A stretch of DNA of 64,000 bases from Streptomyces sp. NBC_01306 (GCF_026340465.1 NZ_JAPEPC010000001.1:3622001-3686000), one strand, 5' to 3'. Positions 34,579-43,244 are shown, counted from the stretch's first letter. A program made the numbers and translations. Notes: generated from the letters alone by a model not told the origin.

Positions 34579-35493
34579 ATGGTGACTGCGGCCGACCGCG
34601 CGAAGGGTCCCGCGCGGGCCAGTGTCTGGCTGGGCGGAAAGGCGACACGCACCCGCAGAACGGATCAGCCGGCCGGGCTCGACCTGGACAAGATCACCGC
34701 GGCGACGGTCCGGCTGCTGGACTCCGAGGGCCTCGCGAAGTTCTCCATGCGCCGTCTCGCCGCCGAGCTGGGCGTCACAGCGATGTCGGTCTACTGGTAC
34801 GTGGACACCAAGGACGACCTCCTCGAACTGGCCCTGGACGCGGTGATGGGCGAACTGGTGCTGCCAGGAACGGTGGACGGCACCGAGACCGGCACCGGCA
34901 CCGGCACTGAGACCGAGACCGGCACCGAGACCGAGACCGGCACCGGCACCGAGACCGGCACCGAGACCGAGCCTGACGGAACGGAGACCGGGCCTGACGG
35001 AACGGAGACCGGGCCTGACGGAACGGAGGGCGGGGCCGACTGGCGCATTCAGCTGCGGCGCCTCGCCGCCGGATACCGGAGCGTTCTGGTGCGCCACCCG
35101 TGGGTCTCCCCGCTCGTCGGCGTGTTCCTCAACATCGGCCCGCACGCGCTGAAGTTCGCCGCGGTGTCCCAAGAAGTGATGCGCAGCGCCGATCTGCCGC
35201 TGCGCGGCCAGACCGGCGGCCTGGCCGCGGTCTTCCAGTTCGTGTACGGGTTCGGCACCGTCGAGGGCCACTTCAGGGACCGGTGTGCGCGGGCCGGGAT
35301 GACTCAGGACGAGTACCACCAGCACGCCATGGGCGGCATGAGCGAACAGCCCTCCCTGCGCCGGACGTTCGAGCAGGCCCAGGACCTGATGGCGGCGCGC
35401 GGCGGTGACACGGTCGAGGAGATGCGGGAGCGCGACTTCGACTTCGCCCTCGACCTGCTGATCGCGGGCATCGAGGCCAAACGCGGAGCATAA
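34579..35493 (+). CDS. TetR/AcrR-family regulator with a Gly-Thr-Glu repeat insertion
   Basis: 304 residues. TetR-type HTH domain at about 35-85 (KITAATVRLLDSEG, LAAELGVTAMSVYWYVDTKDDLL). The ligand-binding TetR_C-like domain runs from about 155 to 300. Between them lies a roughly 55-residue low-complexity insertion made of GT/ET dipeptide units, then three copies of a seven-residue PDGTETG unit, not expected in this family. ATG 34579 has GGAGGAGG 8 bases before it. It probably represses the upstream MFS gene. Confidence 0.9.
   Translation: MVTAADRAKGPARASVWLGGKATRTRRTDQPAGLDLDKITAATVRLLDSEGLAKFSMRRLAAELGVTAMSVYWYVDTKDDLLELALDAVMGELVLPGTVDGTETGTGTGTETETGTETETGTGTETGTETEPDGTETGPDGTETGPDGTEGGADWRIQLRRLAAGYRSVLVRHPWVSPLVGVFLNIGPHALKFAAVSQEVMRSADLPLRGQTGGLAAVFQFVYGFGTVEGHFRDRCARAGMTQDEYHQHAMGGMSEQPSLRRTFEQAQDLMAARGGDTVEEMRERDFDFALDLLIAGIEAKRGA
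34880..35029 (+). repeat. 6-base and 21-base tandem repeats inside the TetR gene
   Basis: Alternating GGCACC and GAGACC hexamers (about 34880-34970), then three copies of a 21-base unit beginning GCCTGACGGAACGGAGACC (about 34970-35029). The frame is maintained, and the repeat lengthens the linker between the DNA-binding and ligand domains. Confidence 0.88.
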
Positions 35494-35595
35494 GAGGAAA
35501 GGGTCCCGGCTCCGCGGCCTCCCGGGGGACACTGAGCGGACGGTGAGCCGCCCGCCCCGCCGTCCAAGGGCGCGGGCCACAGGGGGAGTTGGCAC

Positions 35596-36084
35596 ATGCA
35601 GAGCACGAACGGCGGGACCGCGCCCGTCATAGCCGTGGTGGTCGTCGGCCTGGTGATATTCCGGCAGCTGCGCACCCGCCGGATGACGCGCTACGGCTCG
35701 CTGATCGCCCCGGCCGTCCTCGGCGTCCTGGGCGTTGCGGGGATCGCCTTCGGTATCGCCACGGTCATCGAGGACCACCACCAGCTGACCGTGCTGCCCG
35801 TGGTCCTTCTGGCGGTGAGCCTGGCCGTCGCGGCGGGTCTCGGCATGGTCAGATCACGGACCGTGCGGCTGTGGCACGACCCCACGGGCCAGGTGCTGCG
35901 CAAGGGGACACCGGCCACGACGGGCCTCTGGCTGACCTCGGTGGCCGCGCACATCGGGCTGGGGCTGTGGATCGACCATGCGGCCGGTGCCGGGGCGCTG
36001 GGGGTCGCGTCGCTGTACGCGTACCTGGCGATCGGGCTGGGAACGCAGAACCTCCTGCTGCGCGGCCGGGCCGCCGCGCTGTGA
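35596..36084 (+). CDS. DUF1453-like (CcdC-type) integral membrane protein
   Basis: 162 residues with four to five hydrophobic helices (about 10-23, 35-58, 64-85, 110-128 and 132-150). Motifs seen are VIFRQLRTRRMTRYGSLI after helix 1 and SRTVRLWHDPTGQVLRKG between the middle helices, as in the CcdC/DUF1453 group of unknown function. Start ATG 35596. It is 102 bases after the TetR gene; operon membership is possible but not clear. Confidence 0.75.
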   Translation: MQSTNGGTAPVIAVVVVGLVIFRQLRTRRMTRYGSLIAPAVLGVLGVAGIAFGIATVIEDHHQLTVLPVVLLAVSLAVAAGLGMVRSRTVRLWHDPTGQVLRKGTPATTGLWLTSVAAHIGLGLWIDHAAGAGALGVASLYAYLAIGLGTQNLLLRGRAAAL

Positions 36085-36196
36085 TCCCGGCCCGGCGGCC
36101 CGGTACCGGCTGAAGAGCGGGTCCGGGGGCCGGCCCCGACGCCGCCGCCGACCGAGGAGCCGCCCCCTCGGGCCACCCCGTCGCAGCTGGCAGCGG

Positions 36197-36667
36197 TCAG
36201 CTGTCCTCGGCCAGCCGTGCCGGGAAGCCGCCGGTCGCGATCGGGCTCCACCGCTCCGGGGTGATCCGGATGATCGACTTGCCCTGCTTGACCATGGCCG
36301 CCCGGTACTCGTCCCAGTCCGGGTGCTCACCGGAGATGTTGCGGAAGTACTCCACCAGCGGCTCCACCGAGTCCGGTGAGTCGATGACCTCGCCCGCTCC
36401 GTCGACCTGGACCCACGGGCCGTTCCACTCGTCCGACAGCACGATGACGCTCACCCGTGCGTCACGGCGGACATTGCGGGTCTTGGCGCGCTCGGGGTAG
36501 GTCGACAGGACGATCCGGCCCGCGTCGTCGACCCCGCAGGTCAGCGGAGAGCCCTGGGGGCGGCCGTCGGAGCGGGTGGTGAGCAGGATCGCCCGGTGCC
36601 TGGGGCGTACGAAGTCGAGCAGTTCGGGCAGTTCCACGGGGGTGTTGGTCGCGATGTTGGGTGCCAT
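36197..36667 (-). CDS. PPOX-class F420-dependent oxidoreductase
   Basis: 156 residues, split-barrel flavin/F420-binding fold. Visible are LLDFVRPRHRAILLTTRSDGRP (entry strands), GSPLTCGVDDAGRIVLSTYPERAKTRNVRR-like block (the AKTRN motif of F420-binding family members), NGPWVQVDGAGEVIDSP and YRAAMVKQGKSIIRITPERW. These actinobacterial proteins bind F420 or biliverdin; the substrate is unknown. ATG 36667 is chosen because the domain begins there; the frame is open upstream through a repeat. Confidence 0.88.
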   Translation of the reverse strand: MAPNIATNTPVELPELLDFVRPRHRAILLTTRSDGRPQGSPLTCGVDDAGRIVLSTYPERAKTRNVRRDARVSVIVLSDEWNGPWVQVDGAGEVIDSPDSVEPLVEYFRNISGEHPDWDEYRAAMVKQGKSIIRITPERWSPIATGGFPARLAEDS

Positions 36668-36723
36668 GGCTGCACGATACGTCGCACCGCACGGACGGGT
36701 CCGGCAGCACACGGGCTCCTCCC

Positions 36724-36771
36724 CCAGCACCCCAGCACCCCAGCACCCCAGCACCCCAGCACTCCAGCACC
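36724..36771. repeat. 8-base tandem repeat CCAGCACC x6
   Basis: Six contiguous copies at 36724, 36732, 36740, 36748, 36756 (one mismatch) and 36764, just upstream of the PPOX gene and downstream of the YceI gene. An 8-base unit cannot preserve a frame, confirming it is intergenic. Confidence 0.9.
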
Positions 36772-36876
36772 CGTCCCGGGCAGCAGAACGCCCGGCCCCC
36801 GCAGCGCACACTGAGGAGTGCGGCGCCGAGGGGGCCGGGCGGGGTCCGCGAAGACCGGTGCGGGCCGGTGCGGCCG

Positions 36877-37695
36877 TTACGCGGTGGGCAGTGAGTCGCC
36901 CTGCACGGCCTGGATGTCCAGCTCGACCTTGAGCGTGGTGCCGATGGCCGAGATACCCGCCTGGACGACCTGGTTGTAGTTCATCTTGAAGTCCTCGCGG
37001 CGCAGTTCGGCCGTCGCGTGGAAGGCCGCGCGCACGCCGCCCCACGGGTCGGGACCCGTACCCAGGTAGCTGAGGTTCAGGTCGACCTCGCGGGCGACGC
37101 CGTGCAGCTGGAGTTCGCCGTGGACCGTCCAGCGGTCCGGGCCCGCGGGGGTGATCCCGGTGCTGCTGTAGGTGATCTGCGGGTAGCTCTCGACGTCCAG
37201 GAAGTCCGCGGACTTCAGATGGCCGTCGCGCATGCCGTTGCCCGTGTCGATCGAGGCCGTGGCGATGACCGCCTCGACCCGCGACTTCTCGACGTCCTCG
37301 GCGATCTCGATGCGGCCCACGAACTCCGTGAACCGGCCGTGCACGCTGGAGATGCCCAGGTGCTGGGCGACCGCGCCCACCGACGAGTGTGCCGGGTCCA
37401 GCGTCCAGGTGCCGGGCGGCGGGAGTTCCACGCCGCCCTGCCTGGCCAGTACCACCGTGCCGACATCGGCACGGCCGCTCGCCGTGACGAAGGCCGTGGA
37501 CGCGGCGGGCGCGTAGCCGACGGCCGTCACGATCACGGTGTGCGGGCCGGGGGCCAGAGCCGCGTCGGCGCTCACCGTGCCGTCCTCGCCCACCTGCGCC
37601 CGCAGTACCTGGGCACCGGTCATGTCGGTCACGGTCACCACGGCGTGCTGGACCGCCCAGCCGTCGCGCGTCCGTACCTGTGCGCGAAGTCCCAT
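36877..37695 (-). CDS. YceI-family protein with N-terminal carboxypeptidase-regulatory-like domain
   Basis: 272 residues. Residues 1-85 form a beta-sandwich of the carboxypeptidase-D regulatory type (GWAVQHAVVTVTDMTGAQVL, GPHTVIVTAVGYAPA). Residues 95-270 are YceI (TWTLDPAHSSVGAVAQHLGIS, VEAVIATASIDTGNGMRDGHL, SADFLDVESYPQITYSST), a lipocalin-like isoprenoid-binding fold. No signal peptide is seen, so it should stay in the cytoplasm, unlike E. coli YceI. It is the third gene of the MarR-exporter operon, and the exporter carries the same type of beta-sandwich. Confidence 0.88.
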   Translation of the reverse strand: MGLRAQVRTRDGWAVQHAVVTVTDMTGAQVLRAQVGEDGTVSADAALAPGPHTVIVTAVGYAPAASTAFVTASGRADVGTVVLARQGGVELPPPGTWTLDPAHSSVGAVAQHLGISSVHGRFTEFVGRIEIAEDVEKSRVEAVIATASIDTGNGMRDGHLKSADFLDVESYPQITYSSTGITPAGPDRWTVHGELQLHGVAREVDLNLSYLGTGPDPWGGVRAAFHATAELRREDFKMNYNQVVQAGISAIGTTLKVELDIQAVQGDSLPTA

Positions 37696-37838
37696 TCCCG
37701 TTCTCTCTCCTTCAAAAAAGTGGGCCCCGGGCGGTGGTGGCGGGCCGTCCCCTGCCCGCCACCACCACGTCCGGGGCTTGGAGGGGGGCCGGTCCTGCCG
37801 GGCCCCTCCGCGCCCCGCATCCGCTGGGGCAGCCTGGA

Positions 37839-40373
37839 CTACTCGCCCGGGTGGGCCAGTTGGATGTCGTGTCCGTCGATGCCGCTTCCCGCGACGGTCA
37901 ACGAGCCCGCCACCGGCGGGTAACCCGTCGCGATGACCGTGTACTCGCCGGAGTTGAGGTCGGCGAAACCGTAGGCTCCGTCGGTCCCGGTGGTCGCCGT
38001 GGCGACAACGTTGCCCGCGGCGTCCACGAGCGTCACCCGGGCGTCGGGCAGCGGGCGCCGGTCGGCTCCACCGCGTACGACACCCTGGACCAGCGAACCG
38101 GACTCCAGCGTGACCTCGACACGGGTCACACCCTGGCCGCCGACGTCGACCGGCAGGGCCATCGGCCGGAAGCCGGTCGCGTTCACCGCGACGGTCACCG
38201 AACCGGGGATCATCTCGCTGAAGGTGAACTCGCCCTGCGCACCGGACGTGCCGGTGGCCAGCACGTCGCCGCGCACATCGGTGACGACGACCATCGCGCC
38301 CTCGACGGCCTTGCCGCCGTCGGCGGACCGCACGGATCCTGCGAGACCGCTCGTACCGGAGAGGAGGATGTCGTACGACAGCGCCTCGTCCCCGACGGAC
38401 ACGGTGGAGGCCTGCGGCTGGAAGCCGTCGGCGGACGCGATCAGGACGTACGAGCCGGAGCTCGGCGCGTCCACCGCGTAAGCCCCGTCGCCCTGCGCCA
38501 TCGCGCGGCCCAGCTGGCGCCCGGCCAGCGAGATCAGCGTGACGGCCGCCTGGCCGACCGGTGCGCCCTCGGCGCCCCTGACGACACCGTGGATCGTGAT
38601 ACCTGGGGTGGGGGCGGGCTGCATCGGCATCGTCTCCTCAGTGGTCGGGCCACTTCCGTACGGAGTGGCGGGGGCCGGCAGAGTGCCGGCCGGAACGGCG
38701 TTGACAGGGACAGTCTCCGCCACCGCTGCCGGGACGGCTGCGGCGGGTGCCTCCTGGTCGGGTGCGCCCACGGCGCGGGTACGCAGAGGTACCTCCTTGA
38801 TGAAGAGCGTCACCAGGAACGCGAGCAGTGCGCAGGCGGCGGCGTACAGGAAGACGTTGGCGACGCCGTGGCCGTACGCGCTTTCCATGATGGTGCGCAG
38901 CGGCTGCGGCAGGGCACCGATGTCGGGAACCGATCCGTCGGACATGCCCTTTCCGGCCAGCGCCGCGCCCTTCGGGCCGAGGTCGTGGAGCCCGTCGGTG
39001 ACGAAGTGGGTGACCCGGTTGGCGAGCACCGCGCCCAGCGCCGAGACGCCGACCGCACCGCCGAGGGAGCGGAAGAACGAGACGGTGGAGGACGCCGAGC
39101 CGAGGTCCTTCTGGGAGACCTGGTTCTGCGTGCAGAGCACCAGGTTCTGCATCATCATGCCGATGCCGAGACCCATCAGGGCCATGAAGACCGCCATGTG
39201 CCAGTACGTGGTGTCGTACCGGATGGTGGAGAGCAGGCCGAGCCCGGCGGTCACCAGCACACCACCGCTGACCAGCCAGATCTTCCACTTGCCCGTCCGG
39301 GTGATGAACTGCCCCGAGACGGTCGACGAGATGAACAGACCACCGATCATCGGGATCGTCATCACACCCGACATCGTCGGCGACTGGCCGCGCGCCAGCT
39401 GGAAGTACTGGCTGAAGAAGACGGTGCCGGAGAACATCGCGACACCGACGAACAGCGAGCCGATGGAGGCGAGGGTGATCGTCGGGTTGCGGAAGAGCCG
39501 CAGCGGGATGATCGGCTCGCTCGCCTTGGACTCGACGAGCATGAAGAGCAGTCCCAGGACGACCGAGCCGCCGACCATGGCGGCCGTCTGCCAGGACATC
39601 CAGTCGTACTTGTCACCGGCGAAGGTGATCCAGACCATCAGCAGCGACACGGCGGCGGCGATGAAGAACGCGCCGCCCCAGTCGACCTTGACCTCGCGCT
39701 TGATGACGGGAAGCTTCAGGGTCTTCTGCAGAACGATCAGCGCGATGATCGCGAAGGGCACACCGACGTAGAAGCACCAGCGCCAGCCGAGCCAGCTGGT
39801 GTCCGTGATGACACCGCCGAGGAGCGGCCCCGCGACGGTCGCGACCGCGAAGGTGGCGCCGAGGTAACCGCTGTACCGGCCCCGCTCACGGGGGGAGATC
39901 ATCGCGGCCATGACGATCTGCGCGAGTGCGGAGAGACCGCCGACGCCGATGCCCTGGACGACGCGGAAGATGATCAGCGTCGACGAGTTCTGCGAGAGCC
40001 CGGCGGCGGCCGAGCCCAGGACGTAGATGATCAGGGCTATCTGGACGAGCAGCTTCTTGCTGAACAGGTCGGAGAGCTTGCCCCAGAGCGGGGTGGTCGC
40101 CGTCATCGCCAGCAGGGACGCGGTCACGACCCAGGTGTACGAGGACTGGCTGCCGTGCAGATCGGAGACGATCTTCGGCAGCGCGTTGGTGACGATCGTC
40201 GACGACAGGATCGCGACGAACATACCGAGCAGCAGGCCCGACAGGGCCTCCATGATCTGCCGGTGTGTCATCGGCGCACTGCCGTCGGGGGCGGGATTCC
40301 CCCCGTGGGAGGCGGGACCGCCCCCGTGCTTGGCGTGGCCGCCCCGCACACCGGCTGGTGTGGTCGTAGCCAT
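37839..40373 (-). CDS. DHA2-family MFS exporter fused to carboxypeptidase-regulatory-like repeats
   Basis: 844 residues. The first ~520 form a 14-helix drug:H+ antiporter (VAILSSTIVTNALPKI, WGKLSDLFSKKLLVQ for motif A, RVVQGIGVGGLSALAQI for motif B, GYLGATFAVATVAGPLLGG for motif C). After a Pro/Ala linker come three beta-sandwich repeats of about 80-90 residues (ITIHGVVRGAEGAPVGQ, LAGSVRSADGGKAVEG, LVQGVVRGGADRRPLPD). DHA2 proteins normally end after the last helix, so the C-terminal array is unusual. ATG 40373 with AGAGGA upstream. Cotranscribed with the MarR regulator gene and the YceI gene. Confidence 0.9.
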   Translation of the reverse strand: MATTTPAGVRGGHAKHGGGPASHGGNPAPDGSAPMTHRQIMEALSGLLLGMFVAILSSTIVTNALPKIVSDLHGSQSSYTWVVTASLLAMTATTPLWGKLSDLFSKKLLVQIALIIYVLGSAAAGLSQNSSTLIIFRVVQGIGVGGLSALAQIVMAAMISPRERGRYSGYLGATFAVATVAGPLLGGVITDTSWLGWRWCFYVGVPFAIIALIVLQKTLKLPVIKREVKVDWGGAFFIAAAVSLLMVWITFAGDKYDWMSWQTAAMVGGSVVLGLLFMLVESKASEPIIPLRLFRNPTITLASIGSLFVGVAMFSGTVFFSQYFQLARGQSPTMSGVMTIPMIGGLFISSTVSGQFITRTGKWKIWLVSGGVLVTAGLGLLSTIRYDTTYWHMAVFMALMGLGIGMMMQNLVLCTQNQVSQKDLGSASSTVSFFRSLGGAVGVSALGAVLANRVTHFVTDGLHDLGPKGAALAGKGMSDGSVPDIGALPQPLRTIMESAYGHGVANVFLYAAACALLAFLVTLFIKEVPLRTRAVGAPDQEAPAAAVPAAVAETVPVNAVPAGTLPAPATPYGSGPTTEETMPMQPAPTPGITIHGVVRGAEGAPVGQAAVTLISLAGRQLGRAMAQGDGAYAVDAPSSGSYVLIASADGFQPQASTVSVGDEALSYDILLSGTSGLAGSVRSADGGKAVEGAMVVVTDVRGDVLATGTSGAQGEFTFSEMIPGSVTVAVNATGFRPMALPVDVGGQGVTRVEVTLESGSLVQGVVRGGADRRPLPDARVTLVDAAGNVVATATTGTDGAYGFADLNSGEYTVIATGYPPVAGSLTVAGSGIDGHDIQLAHPGE

Positions 40374-40433
40374 GGCATTCCTCTGTCTCTACTTACGCGG
40401 TGATACGCGAGTGATACGCAGGTCTGTGGTGAT

Positions 40434-40886
40434 TTATTCGTGGTGTCCGGCCCAGGCCCGGCAGTCGCCGAAGCTGGCGCGCAGGCGTTCCAGGAGCACG
40501 TTGAGATGTCCGACCTCGTCGTCGGACCAGTCGCTGAGAGTGCGAGCGAGAGAGTCGATGTACCGCTCGGCGAGGACGCCGAGCATGTCGTTGCCCGCGG
40601 GGGTGAGCCGCAGGATGCGGGAGCGCTTGTCGGCGGGGTCCGGAGACCGCTCGATCCAGCCGCGCTCCGCGACGTGGGCCACATGCCGGCTGGTCACCGA
40701 CATGTCTACGGCGAGCAGTTCGGCGAGTCTGCTCATCCGCATCTCGCCGTGCCGGCCCAGCAGGGACAGCGCGGCGGCCGATCCGGTCGGGCATTCCGGC
40801 GGAAGGATGCGGGAGAGGCCGCGCTGGACGGCGCCGATGGCACTCAGCTGCCTGGCCAGTTCTTCGTACTGACTCTGCGCTGCCAC
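40434..40886 (-). CDS. MarR-family transcriptional regulator
   Basis: 150 residues. MarR winged helix (about 35-110): GSAAALSLLGRHGEMRMSRL, AELLAVDMSVTSRHVAHVAE (recognition helix), RGWIERSPDPADKRSRILRL (wing with the DxR motif) and LTPAGND. GTG 40886 is chosen for its AGGGAGG site 5 bases upstream; an in-frame GTG two codons earlier abuts that site. First gene of the operon with the exporter and YceI protein, preceded by two matching palindromes. Confidence 0.9.
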   Translation of the reverse strand: MAAQSQYEELARQLSAIGAVQRGLSRILPPECPTGSAAALSLLGRHGEMRMSRLAELLAVDMSVTSRHVAHVAERGWIERSPDPADKRSRILRLTPAGNDMLGVLAERYIDSLARTLSDWSDDEVGHLNVLLERLRASFGDCRAWAGHHE

Positions 40887-40926
40887 GGACACCTCCCTGT
40901 GGGCTTCCTGTGAGCACTCTATGTTG

Positions 40927-40967
40927 TTGCTCCAGGCAACATTAAAGCCGTTGGTTGCTGCAGGCAA
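40927..40967 (-). promoter_or_regulatory. Two tandem MarR-type operators
   Basis: TTGCTCCAGGCAA (40927-40939) and TTGCTGCAGGCAA (40955-40967) are near-identical inverted repeats (TTGC-n5-GCAA), centres 28 bases apart, upstream of the MarR gene. The first sits in a wider ATGTTG...CAACAT palindrome. Autorepression of the operon is the natural reading. Confidence 0.65.
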
Positions 40968-41109
40968 GTTAAATGGAACCAGGAAAGGCAAAGGAAAGGC
41001 AAAGTGTTTGCAAGTGTGAGGTCAATGAGGTGACGGAAGGGTGTTCGAAAGGTGTCGCCCTTCGCCCGGGGGTTGGGCGGAACCGCAGGGTTCGCTAGGG
41101 TCCTGCCTC

Positions 41110-41331
41110 ATGGCACACAACCCCCAAGCGCCCCAAGGCCCCGAGGGCAACCACGACCCCGCGGGCAGCACTCAGATGTTCCGCGCCTTTGTCGACGAGG
41201 GCGCACCGCAGGGCGCCGCCCGGCCCGCGGCCGCTCCGCAGCAGCAGTCGGGCCCGAGGATCGGCGTGATCGCCGGGGTCATCGCCGTGATCGTGGTGCT
41301 GGCCGCTGTCGCGTTCCTCGCGCTGGGCTGA
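41110..41331 (+). CDS. Small tail-anchored membrane protein
   Basis: 73 residues: a hydrophilic Gly/Pro/Ala/Gln-rich N-terminus with a short conserved-looking block STQMFRAFVDEGAP, and a single C-terminal helix (about 49-71, IGVIAGVIAVIVVLAAVAFL). TAGGGT at 41096-41101 is 8 bases before the ATG with no Shine-Dalgarno, suggesting a leaderless transcript. Function unknown. An in-frame upstream start at 41041 would precede that -10 box. Confidence 0.7.
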   Translation: MAHNPQAPQGPEGNHDPAGSTQMFRAFVDEGAPQGAARPAAAPQQQSGPRIGVIAGVIAVIVVLAAVAFLALG

Positions 41332-41454
41332 CCCTGGTCCCGTTTCCTGCTCCGCAGCGGGCCCCGGCGCGTCCGGACTCCGGTCCGTACGGGGCCACTT
41401 GCCCGGCAGCGGTCCCGTACGGGGCCGCGTGCGCCGCAGTCGGTTCCACCGGGA

Positions 41455-42279
41455 TCACTTCCAGCTGACGGAGACCTTCCGGGTCTCTATGTGCATCCCC
41501 AGCGGCACCCGCCAGTCGTCCACGCACACGGTGTACGTCTTCGACCTGTCCGCACCGGCGGCGATCGGCCCCGGCAGCGGCTGGGTCGACGTCCGGGTCG
41601 CCCAGTCCACTCCGAGCCCGCCGATGATGTGCGTCGAGAAAGTGACCGTGCCCGAAGCGACCGGTGAACCACCGGTGTTGCTGAAGCGCACGGTCACTTT
41701 CTCGCACCAGCGCTTGTCCGTCGCCGCGCGGTCGGGGGCGCCGACCTTGAGTACGGCGGGGCCGTCCGTCGGGGCGGGCGAGGTGCTGCCGGAACCGCCG
41801 TCGGATCCCCCCGAAGTGCCGCTTCCGGAGCCGGACCCGGGCGGGGAGGACGTGCTGCCGCCGCCGGTGCGGCCGGGTGCGCCAGGGGTGGCTGATCCGC
41901 CCGGTCCGCCAGGTGTTGGCGAGGTGCCTGAAGCTCCCGTGCCGCCTGGGGCCCCTGTGCCGCCTGCCGTATTCGGCGACTGGTGCCCGGAGTTGGCTCC
42001 GCCGACCGCGGAGGAGCCCTGTGCGCCCTCTGAGGCCCCGGAGCCGCCGGGTCCGGGTGTCTTCCCCGTACCGTGCCCCGCGGCTGCTCTCGGCCCGTCC
42101 AGGGGCGTCAGGGTGACTTTCCCGGAGGGCGGTACGGGTGTGGTGAGCGTCTGCCCGGCGCCCGCGGCGCCGACGGCGGCGTAGCCGTGGTGTGCGGTGC
42201 CGCCCGCGCAGGCGGCCACCAGGCCGCCCAGGCAGAGGGCCGTTGCGGTGGCGGCGATGGCCGCGTGCTGGCGTCGCAT
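41455..42279 (-). CDS. Secreted lipoprotein with long Gly/Ser/Pro linker
   Basis: 274 residues. Lipoprotein signal (ATALCLGGLVAAC; lipobox Cys at about 24), then about 135 residues of Gly/Ser/Pro/Thr low complexity, then a beta-rich C-terminal domain (about 165-274): VLKVGAPDRAATDKRWCEKV, VRFSNTGGSPVASGTVTFS, TSTQPLPGPIAAG, TVCVDDWRVPLGMHIETR. The pair of Cys suggests one disulfide. The family is not recognised. It follows sigN on the same strand, so readthrough or SigN control is possible, but a palindrome at 42294-42306 indicates its own promoter. Confidence 0.8.
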   Translation of the reverse strand: MRRQHAAIAATATALCLGGLVAACAGGTAHHGYAAVGAAGAGQTLTTPVPPSGKVTLTPLDGPRAAAGHGTGKTPGPGGSGASEGAQGSSAVGGANSGHQSPNTAGGTGAPGGTGASGTSPTPGGPGGSATPGAPGRTGGGSTSSPPGSGSGSGTSGGSDGGSGSTSPAPTDGPAVLKVGAPDRAATDKRWCEKVTVRFSNTGGSPVASGTVTFSTHIIGGLGVDWATRTSTQPLPGPIAAGADRSKTYTVCVDDWRVPLGMHIETRKVSVSWK

Positions 42280-42293
42280 CGCGCCAGTGTGTC

Positions 42294-42306
42294 TGACGGA
42301 CCGTCA
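42294..42306 (-). promoter_or_regulatory. Palindrome TGACGGACCGTCA before the lipoprotein gene
   Basis: Perfect 6-bp arms around a single A, 15 bases before ATG 42279. It shares the core TCTGACGGAC with the operator at 7793-7809 of the acyl-CoA operon, hinting at a common type of regulator. Confidence 0.5.
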
Positions 42307-42392
42307 ATTAGGAACCCGGCGGGCGTGGAAGAACCGGAGGAGCCCGTGGACGCCGGGCCCCGCCCGTCCTGTCTGTTCCCGCCGGCTTCCGC

Positions 42393-43244
42393 CTACTCCC
42401 CGATCAAGCCCTCGCGCAGCTGCGCCAGCGTCCGCGTGAGCAGCCGGGAGACATGCATCTGAGAGATGCCGACCTCCTCGCCGATCTGTGACTGGGTCAT
42501 GTTGGCGAAGAACCGCAGCATGATGATCTGCCGTTCCCGCGGGGGCAGTTTGGCCAGCAGGGGCTTCAGGGACTCCCGGTACTCGACTCCCTCAAGTGCC
42601 GTGTCGTCGTAGCCGAGACGGTCCGCGAGCGACCCCTCGCCGCCGTCGTCCTCGGGCGAGGGCGAGTCGAGCGAGGACGCGGTGTACGCGTTGCCCACCG
42701 CGAGCCCGTCGACCACGTCCTCCTCCGATACGCCCAGCGCCAGGGCGAGTTCGGGAACGGTCGGTGAGCGGTCGAGCTTCTGGGCCAGCTCGTCACTGGC
42801 CTTGGTCAGCGCGAGCCGCAGCTCCTGGAGGCGGCGCGGTACCCGTACCGACCAGGAGGTGTCACGGAAGAAGCGCTTGATCTCACCGACGATGGTCGGC
42901 ATCGCGAACGTCGGGAATTCGACGCCGCGTTCGCAGTCGAACCGGTCGATCGCCTTGATCAGGCCGATCGTGCCGACCTGGACGATGTCCTCCATCGGCT
43001 CGTTGCGGCTGCGGAACCTGGCCGCCGCGTAACGCACCAGCGGCAGGTTGAGCTCGATCAGTGTGTCGCGTACGTACGTGCGCTCCGGGCTGTCCGGTTC
43101 CTGGGAGGCCAGCACGGCGAGCCGCAGGAAGAGGGAGCGGGACAGAGTGCGGGTGTCGATGGCGCCTGAGCTCGGCAATTCGGAGCTGAGTGTCTCCGGT
43201 GCGTCTTTCGTGAGCACCTTCGAGCTGCCCTGTTCTGCGGACAT
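42393..43244 (-). CDS. sigN: SigB/SigF-family sigma factor (SigN-type)
   Basis: 283 residues. Sigma-70 family with region 2 (NLPLVRYAAARFRSRNEPMED, VQVGTIGLIKAIDRFD), region 3 (RFFRDTSWSVRVPRRLQEL) and region 4 (LPPRERQIIMLRFFANMTQSQ, GISQMHVSRLLTRTLAQLR). The N-terminal MSAEQGSSKVL, the DTSWSVRVPRR block and the position directly downstream of sigF match the SigN/SigF pair I know from Streptomyces. Its role is in aerial-mycelium/sporulation development (subapical stem in S. coelicolor). AAGGGGG precedes ATG 43244. No anti-sigma factor is encoded nearby. Confidence 0.85.
   Translation of the reverse strand: MSAEQGSSKVLTKDAPETLSSELPSSGAIDTRTLSRSLFLRLAVLASQEPDSPERTYVRDTLIELNLPLVRYAAARFRSRNEPMEDIVQVGTIGLIKAIDRFDCERGVEFPTFAMPTIVGEIKRFFRDTSWSVRVPRRLQELRLALTKASDELAQKLDRSPTVPELALALGVSEEDVVDGLAVGNAYTASSLDSPSPEDDGGEGSLADRLGYDDTALEGVEYRESLKPLLAKLPPRERQIIMLRFFANMTQSQIGEEVGISQMHVSRLLTRTLAQLREGLIGE

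Noticed and set aside
36724..36771. CCAGCACC repeat considered as a CRISPR array
   Set aside because: Units are 8 bases and contiguous, with no spacers and no cas genes; a simple microsatellite.
37680..40403. 907-codon plus-strand frame opposite the DHA2 exporter
   Set aside because: Repetitive Arg/Asp/Glu/His composition and no ribosome site; the minus strand has transporter motifs and membrane helices.
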